Positions 37,292-46,459 are shown, counted from the stretch's first letter. The stretch is DNA of 64,000 nt from Accumulibacter sp. (GCF_029255285.1 NZ_JAPUVI010000089.1:1-64000); one strand, 5' to 3'. A program made the numbers and translations. Notes: generated by a model from the letters alone, not told the origin.

Positions 37292-37322
37292 CGCCGTCCC
37301 TTCAAGGCTTGCGAGGTGCACG

Positions 37323-38582
37323 ATGTTTTCTGCTAAAGATACCCTGGCGAAAATTGATCCCGAGATCTGGCAGGCGATCGAGCACGAAAATCGCCGCCAG
37401 GAAGGGCATATCGAACTCATCGCCTCGGAGAATTACGTCAGCCATGCGGTCATGGCCGCGCAAGGTTCGCAACTGACGAACAAGTACGCCGAAGGCTATC
37501 CCGGCAAGCGTTACTACGGCGGCTGCGAGCATGTCGATGTCGTCGAGCAACTGGCGATCGACCGCCTGAAGAAGCTGTTCAACGCCGAGGCGGCCAACGT
37601 CCAGCCCAACTCCGGGTCACAGGCCAACCAGGCGGTCCTGATGGCCTTCGCCAAACCGGGCGACACGATCATGGGAATGAGCCTGGCCGAAGGCGGGCAT
37701 CTGACCCATGGCATGCCGCTCAACATGTCGGGCAAATGGTTCAAGGTGGTGGCCTACGGTCTCGACCACAACGAGGCGATCGATTACGAAAAGATGGCGG
37801 CGCTGGCGCGTGAGCACAGGCCGCGCATTCTGATCGCTGGTGCCTCGGCGTATTCGCTGCGCATCGACTTCGAGCGTTTCGCCAAAGTAGCCAAGGAAAT
37901 CGGCGCCATCTTCATGGTCGATATGGCGCATTACGCCGGCCTCATCGCCGCCGGCTGCTACCCGAACCCGGTGCCGCACGCCGATGTGGTGACCTCGACG
38001 ACGCACAAGACACTGCGCGGGCCGCGCGGCGGTGTCATTCTGATGAAGGCCGAGCATGAAAAGGCGATCAACTCGGCGATTTTTCCCGGTCTGCAGGGAG
38101 GGCCGCTGATGCATGTCATCGCCGCCAAGGCCGTCGCCTTCAAGGAGGCCCTGTCACACGACTTCCGCTCCTACCAGGAGCAGGTCGTCGCCAACGCCCG
38201 CGTCCTGTCGCGCGTGCTCTCGGAAGGGCGCGGGCTGCGCATCGTTTCCGGCCGCACCGAATCGCATGTCTTCCTGGTCGACTTGCGCGCCAAGGAGATT
38301 ACCGGCAAGGACGCCGAAGCGGCGCTGGGTGCGGCGCACATCACGGTCAACAAGAACGCGATCCCGAACGATCCGCAGAAGCCCTTCGTCACTTCCGGCA
38401 TCCGCATCGGTTCGCCGGCGATGACGACGCGCGGTTTCACCGAGATCGAATCCGAGCAGGTGGCGCACCTGATCGCCGACGTGCTCGATGCCCCGGGCGA
38501 CGAAGCGGTCCGGCAACGCGTGCGGGCCGACGTTGCGGCGCTCTGCCGCAAGTTCCCGGTTTACGCTCCGCCGGCGGGATGA
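37323..38582 (+). CDS. glyA: Serine hydroxymethyltransferase
   Basis: A 419-residue PLP enzyme that interconverts serine and glycine with tetrahydrofolate as one-carbon carrier. Landmarks: [19 protein letters not shown] near the N-terminus, [28 protein letters not shown] and the PLP-lysine region [14 protein letters not shown]. Full family length. Its stop overlaps the nrdR start (ATGA at 38579-38582). The glyA-nrdR-ribD order is standard in beta- and gammaproteobacteria. Confidence 0.98.
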   Translation: MFSAKDTLAKIDPEIWQAIEHENRRQEGHIELIASENYVSHAVMAAQGSQLTNKYAEGYPGKRYYGGCEHVDVVEQLAIDRLKKLFNAEAANVQPNSGSQANQAVLMAFAKPGDTIMGMSLAEGGHLTHGMPLNMSGKWFKVVAYGLDHNEAIDYEKMAALAREHRPRILIAGASAYSLRIDFERFAKVAKEIGAIFMVDMAHYAGLIAAGCYPNPVPHADVVTSTTHKTLRGPRGGVILMKAEHEKAINSAIFPGLQGGPLMHVIAAKAVAFKEALSHDFRSYQEQVVANARVLSRVLSEGRGLRIVSGRTESHVFLVDLRAKEITGKDAEAALGAAHITVNKNAIPNDPQKPFVTSGIRIGSPAMTTRGFTEIESEQVAHLIADVLDAPGDEAVRQRVRADVAALCRKFPVYAPPAG

Positions 38583-39049
38583 AGTGTCCGTTCTGCGGCG
38601 CTGACGAGACGGCTGTCGCCGACACGCGGATCAACGACGATGGTGACGTGGTCCGGCGGCGGCGGCGCTGCCTCCGCTGCGACAAGCGCTTCACCACCTA
38701 CGAGCGGGCCGAGCTGCGAATGCCGCAAGTGATCAAGAAGAACGGCTCGCGTGCCGACTTCGAGCGTGACAAGCTGGCGGCGAGCCTCTGGCTCGCGCTG
38801 CGTAAGCGGCCGGTCAGTGTCGAGGCGGTCGAGGCGGCGATCGTGCGTATCGAAGAAAAACTGCTGGCCCTTGGTGAGCGCGAAGTCTCGTCGGAAAAAA
38901 TCGGCGAGATGGTCATGCGCGAGTTGAAGAAGCTCGACAAGGTGGCCTATGTTCGCTTCGCCTCGGTGTACCGGAATTTCGAGGACGTCGACGAGTTTTC
39001 CAAGGTCATTCGCGAAGTCTCTCTTTCGCCGCAGCCGCTTGGCCGTTGA
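38579..39049 (+). CDS. nrdR: Ribonucleotide reductase repressor NrdR
   Basis: A 156-residue repressor. An N-terminal zinc ribbon ([10 protein letters not shown], then [13 protein letters not shown]) is followed by an ATP-cone domain ([16 protein letters not shown]). It senses dATP/ATP and represses nrd genes by binding NrdR boxes. The coding region overlaps glyA by 4 bases and ribD by 1 base, so the three are cotranslated. Confidence 0.97.
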   Translation: MKCPFCGADETAVADTRINDDGDVVRRRRRCLRCDKRFTTYERAELRMPQVIKKNGSRADFERDKLAASLWLALRKRPVSVEAVEAAIVRIEEKLLALGEREVSSEKIGEMVMRELKKLDKVAYVRFASVYRNFEDVDEFSKVIREVSLSPQPLGR

Positions 39050-40155
39050 TGGCCCCGTCGTTCAGCGCCGCCGACCACGACTTCATGGCGCGCGCGCTTC
39101 GTCTGGCCGAACTGGGCCTGTGTACCACCCGGCCGAATCCGCGCGTCGGTTGCGTCGTCGTCCGTGCCGGACAGATCGTCGGCGAAGGCTGGCACCGGCG
39201 GGCCGGCGGCCGGCATGCCGAAGTCCACGCCCTGCAGGCGGCCGGTGACAGCGCGCGCGGCGCCACCGTCTACGTCACGCTCGAACCCTGTTCCCACCAC
39301 GGACGCACGCCGCCTTGCGTCGACGCCCTGCTGGCGGCCGGCGTGGCGCGCGTCGTCGCCGCCATGCCGGACCCCAATCCGCAAGTCGCCGGGCGAGGGC
39401 TGGCCAGCTTGCAGGCCGCCGGGCTACGCGTCGACTGCGGCTTGCTGGCGGCCGAAGCGGCTGAAGTCAATCTCGGTTTCGTCGCCCGCATGACACGTTG
39501 CCGGCCGTGGCTGCGCCTCAAGCTGGCCGCCAGCCTCGACGGCAAGACGGCGCTCAGGAATGGCGCCAGCCAGTGGCTGACCGGTTCGGCAGCCCGCCAG
39601 GACGGGCATCGCTGGCGCGCGCGCGCGTGCGCCATTTTGACCGGCATCGGTACCGTCCGCCACGACGATCCGCAACTCAATGTGCGTGGCGTCGACGAAC
39701 TGGACGCCGGTTTTCACCCGCCCATGAAAGTCGTGGTGGATAGTCGGCTCGAGTTGTCACCCGAGGCCAGGCTGCTGCGCGACGGCCGGGTACTGGTCGC
39801 CGCCGCCCTGGACGATCCGGCGAGGAGCGACGCGCTGGCTCGGCGGGGTGCCGAAGTGCTGCTGCTGCCCGGGCCGCAGGGGCGGGTCGATCTGCCGTCA
39901 CTGCTCGTCGAACTTGCCCGGCGCGGCGTCAACGAAGTACATGCCGAGGCCGGTTTCGGACTCAGCGGTGCGCTGCTCGGGGCGGGTCTGGTGGACGAAC
40001 TGCTGCTTTACCTGGCGCCCTGCCTGATCGGTGACGCGGCGCGCGGGATGTTCGATCTGCCGCCACTCGAAGCGCTCGCCGGCCGGCGCGAACTGTCGAT
40101 TCGCGATCTTCGTCCAGTGGGAGCCGATTGGCGACTGCTGGCGCGCTTTAGCTGA
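39049..40155 (+). CDS. ribD: Bifunctional riboflavin deaminase/reductase RibD
   Basis: A 368-residue two-domain enzyme. The deaminase domain (1-145) has the zinc site HAEVHAL and PCSHHGRTPPC; the reductase domain (150-368) has LKLAASLDGKTAL and NEVHAEAGFGLSGALL. It carries out the second and third steps of riboflavin synthesis. ATG 39049 overlaps the nrdR stop by one base (TGATG); an in-frame TTG lies just before. Its 3' end overlaps the convergent moeB-like gene by 8 bases. The usual downstream ribE is absent here (it is at 3591). Confidence 0.96.
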   Translation: MAPSFSAADHDFMARALRLAELGLCTTRPNPRVGCVVVRAGQIVGEGWHRRAGGRHAEVHALQAAGDSARGATVYVTLEPCSHHGRTPPCVDALLAAGVARVVAAMPDPNPQVAGRGLASLQAAGLRVDCGLLAAEAAEVNLGFVARMTRCRPWLRLKLAASLDGKTALRNGASQWLTGSAARQDGHRWRARACAILTGIGTVRHDDPQLNVRGVDELDAGFHPPMKVVVDSRLELSPEARLLRDGRVLVAAALDDPARSDALARRGAEVLLLPGPQGRVDLPSLLVELARRGVNEVHAEAGFGLSGALLGAGLVDELLLYLAPCLIGDAARGMFDLPPLEALAGRRELSIRDLRPVGADWRLLARFS

Positions 40156-40906
40156 CGCACGGCGGGGAACAGACCGCGCACGCCGGATCGCGGCCGTACT
40201 TCACGCTGCGCCATTCCATCGACAAGCCGTCGAGCAGCCACAAGCGTCCCAGGGCCACTTCGCCGGTACCGACGAGGATTTTCAGCGCTTCGCCGGCTTG
40301 CATGGCGCCGATGACTCCGGTCAGCGGCGCGAAGACTCCCGTCACGGCACAACGCGGCTCTTCGACGTCGTCGCCCTCCGGAAACAGGCAGTTGTAGCAC
40401 GGCGACCGGTCGCGTCGGCTGTCGAACACGGTCAGTTGTCCGGCAAAACGGATCGCTGCTCCGGAAACCAGTGGTTTTCCGTGTTCGACGCAGGCTCGAT
40501 TGACCGCGTGTCGGGTGGCGAAGTTGTCGCAGCAATCGAGCACCACATCGGCTTCGGCGACCCGTGCCGCCAATTCCTCGCCGGACAGGCGGCGGGTGAG
40601 TGCGACGACCTGTACGTCCGGGTTGATGCCTCGCAATGCCGTCTGTCCGGACAGGGCTTTCGCCTGGCCGACGCGGTCAAGGGTATGCAGGATCTGGCGT
40701 TGCAAATTGGTCAGGTCCACTGTATCGCCGTCGGCCAGCGTGATCCGCCCGACACCGGCCGAAGCGAGATAAAGCGCCGCCGGCGACCCCAGGCCGCCGG
40801 CACCGACGACCAGTGCGCTGGCATCGAGCAGACGTTGCTGGCCCGCAATGCCAATTTCGTCGAGCAGGATGTGGCGGCTGTAGCGCAGCAACTGGGCGTC
40901 GTTCAT
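40148..40906 (-). CDS. moeB: MoeB/ThiF-family E1-like adenylyltransferase
   Basis: A 252-residue HesA/MoeB/ThiF protein: ATP motif GAGGLGSPAALYLASAGVG (36-54), adenylation region DGDTVDLTNLQRQ, catalytic Cys in EPRCAVTGVF, and zinc CxxC pairs CYNC and CAVC near the C-terminus. It adenylates the C-terminal Gly-Gly of a sulfur-carrier protein (MoaD or ThiS). No rhodanese domain is attached, though a rhodanese is encoded 4 kb away. MoeB versus ThiF cannot be settled by sequence alone. Confidence 0.88.
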   Translation of the reverse strand: MNDAQLLRYSRHILLDEIGIAGQQRLLDASALVVGAGGLGSPAALYLASAGVGRITLADGDTVDLTNLQRQILHTLDRVGQAKALSGQTALRGINPDVQVVALTRRLSGEELAARVAEADVVLDCCDNFATRHAVNRACVEHGKPLVSGAAIRFAGQLTVFDSRRDRSPCYNCLFPEGDDVEEPRCAVTGVFAPLTGVIGAMQAGEALKILVGTGEVALGRLWLLDGLSMEWRSVKYGRDPACAVCSPPCVS

Positions 40907-40915
40907 CCGACGGCA

Positions 40916-41335
40916 CTACTTGTACTCTCGCCACTCCGGCGGCGTATCGTCGTGGTCGCCATGCGGATGGCGCTCCCAGGCGTGAGTGTAGGCTTCCGAT
41001 TGCGAGCGCTTGAGCGGCCGGCGAGGAGCATCGAGATTGTGCAACTGCGTCTCCTCGACATAGTAGACCAGCGCCCGCAGCATCTTGCTGAGCAGCGTGT
41101 TGTCGAGGTGGTAGCCGCGTTCTTCCAGCGCGTGGTCGATTTCCTGCAAACAGTGATGGTGAAGATCGTAGGCCACGCCGACCGTTCGCGGCTGATCGCG
41201 TGGTTCGACCTCCAGCTTGTCGATCGTGGTGAGGAAGGCGGAAGCCTCGGGAACTTGCCCCGGCGGAAACTTGGCAAACAGGATACTCCTCTGTTTTCGG
41301 ATCGGCGGCGGTGCCGCCGCGGCCGCTCGTTTCAC
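40916..41335 (-). CDS. Conserved hypothetical protein between ctpA and moeB
   Basis: A 139-residue soluble protein with GTG start at 41335. It has an N-terminal basic stretch, a ferredoxin-like alpha/beta core (ILFAKFPPGQVP, VGVAYDLHHHCLQEIDHALEERGYHLD, LSKMLRALVYYVEETQLHN) and a His/Asp-rich tail (HAWERHPHGDHDDTPPEW). The core resembles the heavy-metal-associated fold used by small beta-proteobacterial proteins of unknown function; the His-rich tail could bind metal. It lies 22 bases after ctpA and 9 before moeB, probably in the same operon. Confidence 0.7.
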   Translation of the reverse strand: MKRAAAAAPPPIRKQRSILFAKFPPGQVPEASAFLTTIDKLEVEPRDQPRTVGVAYDLHHHCLQEIDHALEERGYHLDNTLLSKMLRALVYYVEETQLHNLDAPRRPLKRSQSEAYTHAWERHPHGDHDDTPPEWREYK

Positions 41336-41357
41336 CGCTTCTCTCCGCGCTTCCGGC

Positions 41358-42770
41358 TCACTGGATCTTTTGCATGATCTGCATCCCCTTGAGAAGGTTC
41401 AGCGCCTGCGTGAGCTGATAATCCTTCGGGGAAGCCAGTTCGCGGCTTGGTGGTTCGGATGTCTCGTCGGCCTCGTCCCGGGGCGCGCTGCTCTTCGGTT
41501 TGGCGGGTGCCGCCTTGGCCGGCGGTTTGGCCGGTGTTTCCCTTATCGGCGGCGTTCCTTCCTTGCTGGCGTCGAGGTGGTGATCGAGGTTGGCCTCGCG
41601 CAAGCGCTGGGTCGAACTGCCGTTCGCGCTTTCCTCGACGACGATGTCGGGAACGATTCCTTTGGCCTGGATCGAACGACCCGACGGCGTGAAGTAGCGC
41701 GCGGTGGTGAGCTTGATCGCGGTATTTCCGGGCAGCGGCAGAACGGTTTGTACCGACCCTTTGCCGAAAGTCGTCGTGCCGAGAACGAGTGCCCGCTTGT
41801 GGTCCTGCAGCGCACCGGCGACGATTTCCGAAGCCGAGGCAGAGCCGCCGTTGACCAGCACCACCATCGGCACCTTGCGTGCCTGTGATGGCAGGTTCTT
41901 CAGGTAGTCGTCCCGGTTGCCGCGCAGGTAGTCGGCCGGCGAGGCCGAGAAACGATGCTTGGCGTCGGGCGTGCGTCCGTCGGTCGAGGTGACCAGCGTG
42001 TCCGGCGGCAGAAAGGCCGCAGCAACACCCACGGCGCTGTTCAGCAGGCCTCCCGGATCATTGCGCAGATCGAGTACCAGCCCCTTGAGCGGGCCTGGCT
42101 TCGTGAGATCGTTCAAGTGCTTGACGACAGCCGCGCCAGTATTCTCCTGGAAGGAGGTGATACGCAGATAGCCATACCCGCCGTCGACCAGCTTCGACTT
42201 GACGCTCTGCACCTTGATGATCTCTCGCATCAAGGTGAGTTCCAGCGGTTTGCTCTCGCCCTTGCGCAAAATGGACAAGCGGATTTGCGACTTCGGTTTG
42301 CCGCGCATTCGCTTGACCGCTTCGTTCAGCGTCAGTCCCTTGACCAGCGTGTCGTCGATCTTGAAGATCAGATCTCCCGGTTTGACGCCGGCTCGGTCGG
42401 CCGGCGTGTCCTCGATGGGAGAGACGACCTTGACCAGCCCGTCTTCCATGCCGACTTCGATGCCGATGCCGCCGAACTCGCCTTGCGTACCCACCTGGAG
42501 GTCCTTGAAAGCGTCGGCATCGAGGTAGCTCGAGTGCGGGTCGAGGTTGGAGAGCATGCCGCTGATCGCGTGCGTGATCAGCTTCTTGTCCTCGACCGGC
42601 TCGACGTAGCCCTGCTTGATGGCGTTGAACACTTCGGCGAAGGTCCTCAACTCTTCGACCGGCAGGCTGGCGCGAGTTTCCTTATCGGCGATGGCGGAAA
42701 ACTGCAGGCTGAGCAAGACGCCTCCCAGCATTCCGGCGCAAACCAGCCCAGCCTGTTTCAACTTACCCAT
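41358..42770 (-). CDS. ctpA: Carboxy-terminal processing protease (S41)
   Basis: A 470-residue periplasmic protease. A signal/anchor segment is at residues 5-25, followed by a PDZ domain (FGGIGIEVGMEDGLVKVVSPIEDTPADRAGVKPGDLIFKI) and an S41 catalytic domain with SASASEIVAGAL (Ser) and GTTTFGKGSVQ (Lys). C-terminal Pro/Ala/Lys-rich tail. It trims C-termini of envelope proteins and often controls peptidoglycan hydrolases. 24 bases after the EnvC-like gene, so both probably work together on cell-wall processing. Confidence 0.93.
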   Translation of the reverse strand: MGKLKQAGLVCAGMLGGVLLSLQFSAIADKETRASLPVEELRTFAEVFNAIKQGYVEPVEDKKLITHAISGMLSNLDPHSSYLDADAFKDLQVGTQGEFGGIGIEVGMEDGLVKVVSPIEDTPADRAGVKPGDLIFKIDDTLVKGLTLNEAVKRMRGKPKSQIRLSILRKGESKPLELTLMREIIKVQSVKSKLVDGGYGYLRITSFQENTGAAVVKHLNDLTKPGPLKGLVLDLRNDPGGLLNSAVGVAAAFLPPDTLVTSTDGRTPDAKHRFSASPADYLRGNRDDYLKNLPSQARKVPMVVLVNGGSASASEIVAGALQDHKRALVLGTTTFGKGSVQTVLPLPGNTAIKLTTARYFTPSGRSIQAKGIVPDIVVEESANGSSTQRLREANLDHHLDASKEGTPPIRETPAKPPAKAAPAKPKSSAPRDEADETSEPPSRELASPKDYQLTQALNLLKGMQIMQKIQ

Positions 42771-42794
42771 AGTGGTCTCACTCCAGTGCGCTTC

Positions 42795-44177
42795 TCATTT
42801 CAGGTTGAGCCAGGCCAGCGGGTCGAGCGGCCTTCCCTGATGACGAATCTCAAAGTATAAACCGGAATCCGGATTGCCACCGCTGTTGCCGACGGTAGCT
42901 AGAGCCTCGCCGGCACCGACCTCCTCGCCGACCTGTTTGAGCAGGGAATCGTTGTTGGCGTAGATCGACAGGTAGCTGTTGCCGTGGTCGACGATCAGCA
43001 GATTGCCGAAGCCGCGCATCCATTCGGCAAAGACGACGCGGCCGCTGGCGACGCTTCTCACCTCGCTTCCGGTCGCGGCCCGGATGAAGATGCCTTTCCA
43101 GGTGCTGCCTTCCTGGCGTGGGGTGCCGTAGCGATGGATCACCGTGCCGCGGGTCGGCAGTTGCGCTTCGCCACGTGGGCGCGCCAGATGGCCTGTGGGT
43201 GGGGCTGCCGGCGACGCCAGCGCCGGACTGGCGGCGAGTGCTTTGCCCGGGCGCTCCGCGTCGGGCGCCTGAGTGCCCGGGCGAGACGGTCTTTCGTGCC
43301 GCTCTTCCGGTTTCGCGGCTTCCCGGCGCAGCGCCTCGCGGCGTGCCGCCTCACGAGCTTCCGCGGCGCGCGCGGCAATGACCTTGGACAGGCGGTCGAT
43401 CAGTTCCGTGAGTCGCTTCTCGTCGCGCTGCAGATTGCCGATCTCGCGTCGTTGCGTGGCGATCTGGTCCGCCACCCGGTCGAGCGTCGCCTGGCGCTGG
43501 GCGCGTTGCGCCAGCAGCCGCGCGTGTTCTTCCTGCCGTCTGCTTTCGGTGGCGGCCAGTTGCTCGGCCTGCTGGCGTGCCTCGCCGGCCAGCGCCTGCT
43601 TGCGCTGCCAGGTGGACTGGACGTCGCGCAGCAACTGGCGGCGTGCCCGGCCGATCGCTTCGAAGTAGTGCAGATCGCGTGCCGACTGGTTGGGATCTTC
43701 ACCGTTGAGCAGCAGGCGCAGCGGGTCCGGGTTGCCGCGCAGGTATTGCCGGTAGAGCAGCCTTTCGAGCTGGCTCTGCTGCGCGTTGAGTCGCTGTTCG
43801 AGTTCGCGTGACTCGGCGTCGAGGCTGCGCAGCGCCGCCTGATAGTTGCCGATCTGTATCGTCAGTTGCTGCAGTTCGCGCTGTGTTGACGATATCGACC
43901 GTTCGGCCTCCTGCAACTGGTCTGCCGCCTCGCGGCGCGAACCTTCGGCGGCGGTCATTTCGCGGCGCAACGCGTCGATCTGGTTGCGCAGCGACTTCAG
44001 GTCGCTCTGCCTTTCGGCGACTTCGCCCGTCGCGGCGTCGGTCGGGCGTCCACCTCCCTTGCTGTCGGCCGCGAAACCGGGGCCGGCACCCAGCAGGGCG
44101 AGCGGCAACGCGAGCGCGACGCCGGCCAGTCGTCGACGGTCAGGCCAACGGCGGCCGCGCCCGGCCGCCGGACTCAT
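42795..44177 (-). CDS. envC: EnvC-like amidase activator with degenerate LytM domain
   Basis: A 460-residue periplasmic protein: signal peptide (cleavage near residue 36), long coiled coil (about 50-280), a Pro/Ala linker, and a C-terminal LytM/M23 domain (345-460). The M23 metal motifs are lost: the first His position reads GIFIRA and the HxH motif reads LYFEIR. That pattern matches EnvC, which activates amidases AmiA/B at the division septum rather than cutting peptidoglycan itself. It begins the minus-strand run envC-ctpA-hypothetical-moeB. Confidence 0.88.
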   Translation of the reverse strand: MSPAAGRGRRWPDRRRLAGVALALPLALLGAGPGFAADSKGGGRPTDAATGEVAERQSDLKSLRNQIDALRREMTAAEGSRREAADQLQEAERSISSTQRELQQLTIQIGNYQAALRSLDAESRELEQRLNAQQSQLERLLYRQYLRGNPDPLRLLLNGEDPNQSARDLHYFEAIGRARRQLLRDVQSTWQRKQALAGEARQQAEQLAATESRRQEEHARLLAQRAQRQATLDRVADQIATQRREIGNLQRDEKRLTELIDRLSKVIAARAAEAREAARREALRREAAKPEERHERPSRPGTQAPDAERPGKALAASPALASPAAPPTGHLARPRGEAQLPTRGTVIHRYGTPRQEGSTWKGIFIRAATGSEVRSVASGRVVFAEWMRGFGNLLIVDHGNSYLSIYANNDSLLKQVGEEVGAGEALATVGNSGGNPDSGLYFEIRHQGRPLDPLAWLNLK

Positions 44178-44366
44178 AGCCTACCGCCGGCGCGGCTGGC
44201 CGAGTGGCCTGGCGGATGTGTCGCGGGCCGCGCCCGAATCGGCGCCGAGCGCTGCCGGTCTTGCGTAGTGGTCAGGATGTCCAGCGTTTCTCGTCAATCA
44301 GCCGCACGTGCCGCGGCGGCCAGGACGCGCCACCATGCAGCACGCCCATGCGCCAGGGGTTTACAC

Positions 44367-44390
44367 TATAATGGCAGATTATATGATAAT
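44367..44390. promoter_or_regulatory. Overlapping palindromic operator of the ArsR gene
   Basis: Two interlocked perfect inverted repeats: TATAAT-GGCAG-ATTATA (44367-44383) and ATTAT-ATG-ATAAT (44378-44390), ending 17 bases before the regulator start. They are AT-rich in a GC-rich region and coincide with a -10-like sequence, so repressor binding would block the promoter. Confidence 0.55.
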
Positions 44391-44407
44391 TGGCGAGTTT
44401 GGCGAAC

Positions 44408-44716
44408 GTGCCCGTCCGGACCAGCATCATCGACAAGCAGGAGCATATCGAACAGGCGGCGCGAGCATTGAAGTCGATATCACACCCCTTGCGGCTCAAA
44501 ATCCTGTGTGTAATCGGCGACCAGGACGCTTGCGTGCAGGAGATCGTCGAAGCGGTTGGCACTTCGCAGAGCAACATTTCCCAGCATCTGGCCATCCTGC
44601 GCGAGAAAGGCGTTCTGCTTGCCCGTAAGGAGGCCAATCGGGTCTATTATCGGGTCGGAGACGCGCGCACGCTGCAGTTGATCGGCATGATGCGCGAGGT
44701 GTTCTGCGGCGAGTAG
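44408..44716 (+). CDS. ArsR-family regulator, BigR/SqrR-like persulfide sensor
   Basis: A 102-residue winged-helix repressor (helix-turn-helix SQSNISQHLAILREKGVL). Cysteines at 34 (LKILCVIG) and 100 (REVFCGE) are 66 residues apart, the same spacing as the thiol pair C42/C108 of BigR, which forms a tetrasulfide on contact with sulfide or persulfide. A third Cys is at 42. The next gene encodes a rhodanese. GTG 44408 gives the family start; a TTG at 44390 would extend it by six residues. It occupies the slot where gpmA is often found in this gene order. Confidence 0.8.
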   Translation: MPVRTSIIDKQEHIEQAARALKSISHPLRLKILCVIGDQDACVQEIVEAVGTSQSNISQHLAILREKGVLLARKEANRVYYRVGDARTLQLIGMMREVFCGE

Positions 44717-44789
44717 TGACGGCGCGGGCTTTCGCCCTTGGCGCGAGAAACGGTGCGTTGCCCGGCCGTCTCAGTTTCTGGAGCTTCGC

Positions 44790-45209
44790 TTGGAATTCAT
44801 ACAGCAAAACCTGCTTCTGGTTGCCCTCGCCGTGGTCAGCGGCACGCTGTTGCTGACTTTTTCGGTGCGTCGCCCGGGTGGTGCGCGGTCTTTGACCGCG
44901 ACCCAGGCAACGATGCTGATCAACCGCGAGAATGCCCAGTTGATCGACGTTCGCGAGCCCAATGAGTATGTCAACGGCCATCCGTCGGATGCTCGCAATA
45001 TTCCTGCCGGATCGCTGGCCGAACGTGCCGTCGAGTTGGCCGAGTTCAAGGACAAACCGCTCATTCTGGTCTGTCAGTCGGGTGCCCGCTCGTCGCAGGC
45101 CTGCACGACTCTGAGCAAGCTCGGCTTTTCGCGCGTGCATACGCTCGACGGCGGCATCGTGGGCTGGACCGAGGCAGGTTTGCCGCTCAAGAAGGGGGCG
45201 CGCAAGTGA
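44790..45209 (+). CDS. Membrane-anchored rhodanese
   Basis: A 139-residue protein with an N-terminal membrane helix (residues 6-25) and one rhodanese domain with active-site Cys in the loop LVCQSGARSS. Transfers sulfane sulfur between thiols. TTG start with GGAG upstream. It overlaps the grxC start by 4 bases. Placed directly after the putative persulfide-sensing repressor, which may regulate it. Topology suggests the domain is attached to the inner face of the membrane. Confidence 0.88.
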   Translation: MEFIQQNLLLVALAVVSGTLLLTFSVRRPGGARSLTATQATMLINRENAQLIDVREPNEYVNGHPSDARNIPAGSLAERAVELAEFKDKPLILVCQSGARSSQACTTLSKLGFSRVHTLDGGIVGWTEAGLPLKKGARK

Positions 45210-45481
45210 GCGGCTTGCCGCGCGTGTTGATGTACTCCACAGCCGTCTGTCCTTTTTGCGTGCGCGCCGAGCAACTGCTGCGCGCCCGTGGGGTCGCCGA
45301 GATCGAGAAGGTGCGCGTCGACCTCGACCCCGAACGCCGTGCCGAAATGCTCGACAAGACCGCGAGACGTACCGTCCCGCAGATCTTCATCGGCGATACG
45401 CACATCGGCGGTTGCGATGAACTGATGGCGCTCGATCGTGCCGGCAAGCTGCTGCCCCTGTTGGCGGGCGAAACCGCCTGA
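45206..45481 (+). CDS. grxC: Glutaredoxin 3
   Basis: A 91-residue thioredoxin-fold protein with active site CPFC (AVCPFCVRA), the TVPQIFIG cis-proline loop and GGCDEL glutathione-binding motif. It reduces disulfides and mixed glutathione disulfides. GTG start overlaps the rhodanese stop (GTGA). Order rhodanese-grxC-secB-gpsA is a standard proteobacterial cluster. Confidence 0.95.
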   Translation: MSGLPRVLMYSTAVCPFCVRAEQLLRARGVAEIEKVRVDLDPERRAEMLDKTARRTVPQIFIGDTHIGGCDELMALDRAGKLLPLLAGETA

Positions 45482-45529
45482 CGCCTGTCTTTCCTGCCTC
45501 ACCACCCTTTCACCCACCAAGAAACGACC

Positions 45530-45991
45530 ATGAGCGAACAAGAAACCCCCATATTCGGAATCGAGAAGATCTACGTCAAGGATCTCTCGGTCGAAGTACC
45601 CAATGCGCCGCAGATCTTCCTGGACCGCAATCCTCCGACGATCAACGTCCAGTTGCGAACCAACGCGGAGGGGATCGGCGAGGGGGTCTTCGAAGTGACC
45701 CTGACGACGACCGTCACTTCCAAGATCGAGGAAAAAACCGTCTTTCTCGTCGAGGTGGGTCAGGCCGGCATCTTCCGGGTACAGAACGTGCCCAGCGAGA
45801 ACATGGAGCCCCTGCTGTCGATCGCCTGTCCGAACATTCTCTTTCCCTATACCCGCGAGGTGGTTTCCGAAGCTGTGACGCGGGCGGGGTTTCAGCCGCT
45901 CATACTGCAGCCGGTGAATTTCGAGGCGCTCTACATGTCGCGTCTGCAGGAAGGCGCCGCGGATGCGTCCGGCGCGGCCACAGTTCAGTAA
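45530..45991 (+). CDS. secB: Protein-export chaperone SecB
   Basis: A 153-residue SecB: FGIEKIYVKDLSVEVPNAPQIF, NVQLRTNA, VEVGQAGIF and CPNILFPYTREVVSEAVTRAGFQPL are diagnostic. It keeps preproteins unfolded and passes them to SecA. Forty-eight bases after grxC, probably cotranscribed. Confidence 0.98.
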   Translation: MSEQETPIFGIEKIYVKDLSVEVPNAPQIFLDRNPPTINVQLRTNAEGIGEGVFEVTLTTTVTSKIEEKTVFLVEVGQAGIFRVQNVPSENMEPLLSIACPNILFPYTREVVSEAVTRAGFQPLILQPVNFEALYMSRLQEGAADASGAATVQ

Positions 45992-46000
45992 GCGCTGCCG

Positions 46001-46453
46001 ATGCTCGGCCGGCCGATGAAGCGACGAATGTTGTGCCTGCTGCTCGCCGCCGGAGCCGCCGGTGCGGCGTCGGCCATCGAGTACCGTAGCGTCGAGGCGG
46101 CGACGATCCTCTACGACGCGCCGTCACAGAAGGGCAGCAAACTGTTCGTCATCAAACGCGGGACGCCCGTCGAGTTGGTCGTCAACCTCGAAGGATGGTC
46201 GAAAGTACGCGACGCCGATGGCAGCCTCGCGTGGATCGAGGCGAAGTATCTCGGCAAGCGGCGGACGTTGATCGTCACCGCCCCGCGCGGCCAGATCCGG
46301 CAGGTGGCCGACGACTCGGCGGCGGTCGTTTTCGAAGCCGAGAAGAACGTTGCTCTGGATTTTGTCGAAGTGGCGCCCGGTGGCTGGGCCAAAGTCCGCC
46401 ATCGCGACGGTCAGTCGGGTTTTGTGCGCGCCAACCAGGTCTGGGGTCTCTGA
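46001..46453 (+). CDS. Periplasmic SH3-domain protein
   Basis: A 150-residue exported protein (signal peptide MKRRMLCLLLAAGAAGAASA if read from ATG 46016; ATG 46001 gives five extra residues). Two bacterial SH3-like segments follow (ATILYDAPSQKGSKLFVIKRGTPVELVVNLEGW and TAPRGQIRQVADDSAAVVFEAEKNVALDFVEV). Such domains bind peptidoglycan or proteins. Nine bases after secB and seven before gpsA, so cotranscribed. Weak Shine-Dalgarno signal. Confidence 0.82.
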   Translation: MLGRPMKRRMLCLLLAAGAAGAASAIEYRSVEAATILYDAPSQKGSKLFVIKRGTPVELVVNLEGWSKVRDADGSLAWIEAKYLGKRRTLIVTAPRGQIRQVADDSAAVVFEAEKNVALDFVEVAPGGWAKVRHRDGQSGFVRANQVWGL

Positions 46454-46459
46454 GGGCGT

